Part shown: positions 21,248 through 22,688 of the stretch, piece by piece
Layout of the letters: each line of letters begins with the position of its first letter
Position numbering within the stretch: position 1 is the first letter of the stretch
DNA from: an uncultured Eubacteriaceae bacterium
GTDB lineage: Bacteria; Bacillota; Clostridia; Eubacteriales; UBA1433
DNA length: 22,688 nt
Direction: 5' to 3'
Assembly: GCA_937880125.1 (NCBI GenBank)
Contig: CALFLU010000078.1
Coordinates: 1 to 22,688, forward strand
Position numbers and translations under genes: made by a program
Notes under the pieces: model-generated
The model's input: the letters and a program-made list of their open reading frames with translations, nothing else
What the model was told of the DNA's origin: nothing
The model's database searches: none

Positions 21248-22688
21248 TCAATTTAAAAAAACAGGCAAAAGAGAAGACGTTTTTTTATTCGGCAAATGCC
21301 AAAACGCTATGGGGGTGGACGAGGGCTGAAGGGTAAGGGGATTGCGGTCAAAAACGTATACCCGCAGGTGTTTTATCAATTGCTTATAGGGAAGAGAAGA
21401 ATATTTCTCGGGAAATAATGCGCGGTTGTTTTCCACTGCTTCAAACAGTTCTGTTTTCGTCAGCATCGGCAGCGTTAATGCCTTGGGCAGCGGCGCGCTC
21501 ATGCAAAGCAGGTAGTCAAATTGCAGCAGTGTTCTGCAGATGCCTGTATCGAAGGATTTATGGGTGAGGAAGTCTGACAAAACCGTATAGAGATCGGGTT
21601 TCGATAATTTGCGTTGAAACAAACCCTGATGTGTAAAGTAGGCAGCCAGCTCCTCAAAAAACAAAAAAGCGTCTTTGTGATATAGGCGTGGTATGATGTG
21701 GGCTAAAATATGCGAAAAGCTTTGGGAATTGGCATACTTTTCCACCAGCTGCTCGATGGCTTTCAGGCGAAGCAATTCTTCAAAGCTGAGCCAGGGTGTA
21801 GAGAGCACTTCATAGGGCGCGCGGCTTTCATAGACATAGTGCTGCTTCTTGGCAATAGGCTCCATGGGGGAGCCTTGCAGGATTTTTAAAAAGCCTAACT
21901 GCAGCATATGGCCGCCAAGGCCGTAAACAAAATTAAAGGACGCGCGAAAGGAGTCATAGGTTTCATAGGGCAGACCGGCTATCAAATCTGTATGCAGATG
22001 AATGTTGCCCGCTTTGGCAAGGCGTTTTACGCTGTCGCTGATTTTGTTCAAATCGGTTGTGCGGCAAATGGCCTGCAAGGTTTTTTCATTGGCGCTTTGC
22101 ACGCCGATTTCCAGTTGCACAAAACCGGTGGGCATGCTCTCAAGCAGCGTCAGGTGTGCTTCGGTGAGTAAGTCGGCGGCGATTTCAAAATGAAAGGTCG
22201 TGGCGCGGTTGTACTCTTTGATAAACCGCCAAATGTGCAGTGCGCGCGCGGTGTCCACGTTAAACGTGCGGTCGGTGAACTTCACAATCGGCACGCGATG
22301 CGCGATAAAAAAAGACAATTCTTCGCAGACTTTTTCAAGACTTTTGGTGCGCAAAGTGCGTTCGTTGGCAGACAGGCAATAAGCGCAAGAAAACGGACAG
22401 CCGCGCATGGATTCGTAATATAAAATTTTATGCGCATAAGCGGAGATGCTCTCTTCATTATAGGCAAAGACGATCTCATCCATATCCACCAATGCTTCTC
22501 TTTTTTGTGTTGTGACAATTTCATCGCCTTGACGGTAGACAATGCCGGGCACGCTGTTTAAATCTTTTTGAGACGACAGGGCCCGCAGCAAGGCGGGCGT
22601 TGTTTCGTCGCCCTCGCCGAGGACGACGATATCGGCGGCGGTGTTTTGTGCAAGAAAAGAGGTCGCGCCATAGGTGACCTCAGGGCCA
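21248..22688 (-). CDS. B12-binding-domain radical SAM protein with DUF4080-like C-terminus (5' end outside the window)
   Basis: C-terminal about 480 residues of a radical SAM protein; the frame is open through the right edge. The part nearest the edge (GPEVTYGATSF, then DIVVLGEGDETT) matches the end of a cobalamin-binding domain as in the B12-dependent radical SAM class. A TTG at 22591 is not a likely start, since that domain continues before it. The radical SAM core follows with RGCPFSCAYCLS, whose CxxxCxxC binds the [4Fe-4S] cluster, then FTDRTFN, LEIGVQSAN and HTDLIAGLP. The remaining roughly 200 residues resemble the DUF4080 region that accompanies such proteins in Firmicutes. The reaction and substrate are unknown. 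The EamA promoter lies just downstream, with only a weak six-bp stem (21224-21242) as terminator candidate. Confidence 0.88.
   Translation of the reverse strand, partial: GPEVTYGATSFLAQNTAADIVVLGEGDETTPALLRALSSQKDLNSVPGIVYRQGDEIVTTQKREALVDMDEIVFAYNEESISAYAHKILYYESMRGCPFSCAYCLSANERTLRTKSLEKVCEELSFFIAHRVPIVKFTDRTFNVDTARALHIWRFIKEYNRATTFHFEIAADLLTEAHLTLLESMPTGFVQLEIGVQSANEKTLQAICRTTDLNKISDSVKRLAKAGNIHLHTDLIAGLPYETYDSFRASFNFVYGLGGHMLQLGFLKILQGSPMEPIAKKQHYVYESRAPYEVLSTPWLSFEELLRLKAIEQLVEKYANSQSFSHILAHIIPRLYHKDAFLFFEELAAYFTHQGLFQRKLSKPDLYTVLSDFLTHKSFDTGICRTLLQFDYLLCMSAPLPKALTLPMLTKTELFEAVENNRALFPEKYSSLPYKQLIKHLRVYVFDRNPLTLQPSSTPIAFWHLPNKKTSSLLPVFLN

Noticed and set aside
1..22688. Mobile elements, CRISPR arrays, phage genes, tRNA or rRNA genes
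   Set aside because: No transposase or integrase, no regularly spaced repeats, and no cloverleaf or rRNA-like sequence was recognised on either strand.

Overview
The window looks like a stretch of core and accessory chromosome from an anaerobic, moderately AT-rich low-GC Gram-positive bacterium, most likely of the class Clostridia. Pointers are a tryptophan T-box riboswitch ahead of trpS, A-tract/T-tract intrinsic terminators, strong AGGAGG ribosome binding sites, lipobox lipoproteins, a rubrerythrin with its rubredoxin domain at the N-terminus (a clostridial oxidative-stress enzyme), an aldo/keto reductase with a bacterial ferredoxin tail, and two radical SAM proteins. No mobile element, CRISPR array, rRNA or tRNA gene was seen. 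The species cannot be named from this sequence.

Layout, left to right. 1-1.7 kb: a membrane-anchored G5/M23 cell-wall peptidase. 1.7-3.2 kb: murB (peptidoglycan precursor synthesis), divergent from tadA (tRNA wobble adenosine deaminase). 3.2-7.6 kb: a set of plus-strand genes consisting of a small lipoprotein, a larger lipoprotein with an alpha/beta-hydrolase domain, and an ABC ATPase plus permease overlapping by four bases. 7.5-8.2 kb: a reverse rubrerythrin with its own promoter and a palindromic operator candidate. 8.2-11.1 kb, minus strand: a YihY/BrkB-like membrane protein, then a pair of overlapping genes for a DUF4130-type protein and a radical SAM/helix-hairpin-helix protein, a pair associated with DNA metabolism. 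11.1-11.6 kb: a small cupin. 11.6-12.7 kb, minus: a ferredoxin-tailed aldo/keto reductase. 12.8-14.1 kb: T-box leader and trpS. 14.3-17.8 kb: a full-length pyruvate carboxylase. 17.8-20.1 kb, minus: a PfkB-like protein lacking the catalytic aspartate, mntP (manganese efflux) and a GNAT-like protein, probably one transcript. 20.2-21.1 kb, minus: an EamA transporter. 21.2 kb to the right edge, minus: a cobalamin-binding-type radical SAM protein, cut by the window end.

Most neighbours are independent housekeeping or stress units with their own promoters rather than one pathway. Genuine co-transcription candidates are the lipoprotein/ABC set, the radical SAM/DUF4130 pair, and PfkB-like/mntP/GNAT. 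Convergent gene pairs are separated by compact hairpins that overlap or abut the opposing stop codon. I did not see a clearly new multi-gene system. The items most worth following up are the PfkB-like pseudokinase candidate in front of mntP, the radical SAM/DUF4130 pair, the displaced metal-ligand histidine in the M23 peptidase, the paralogous lipoprotein pair beside an ABC exporter, and the reverse-rubrerythrin operator.
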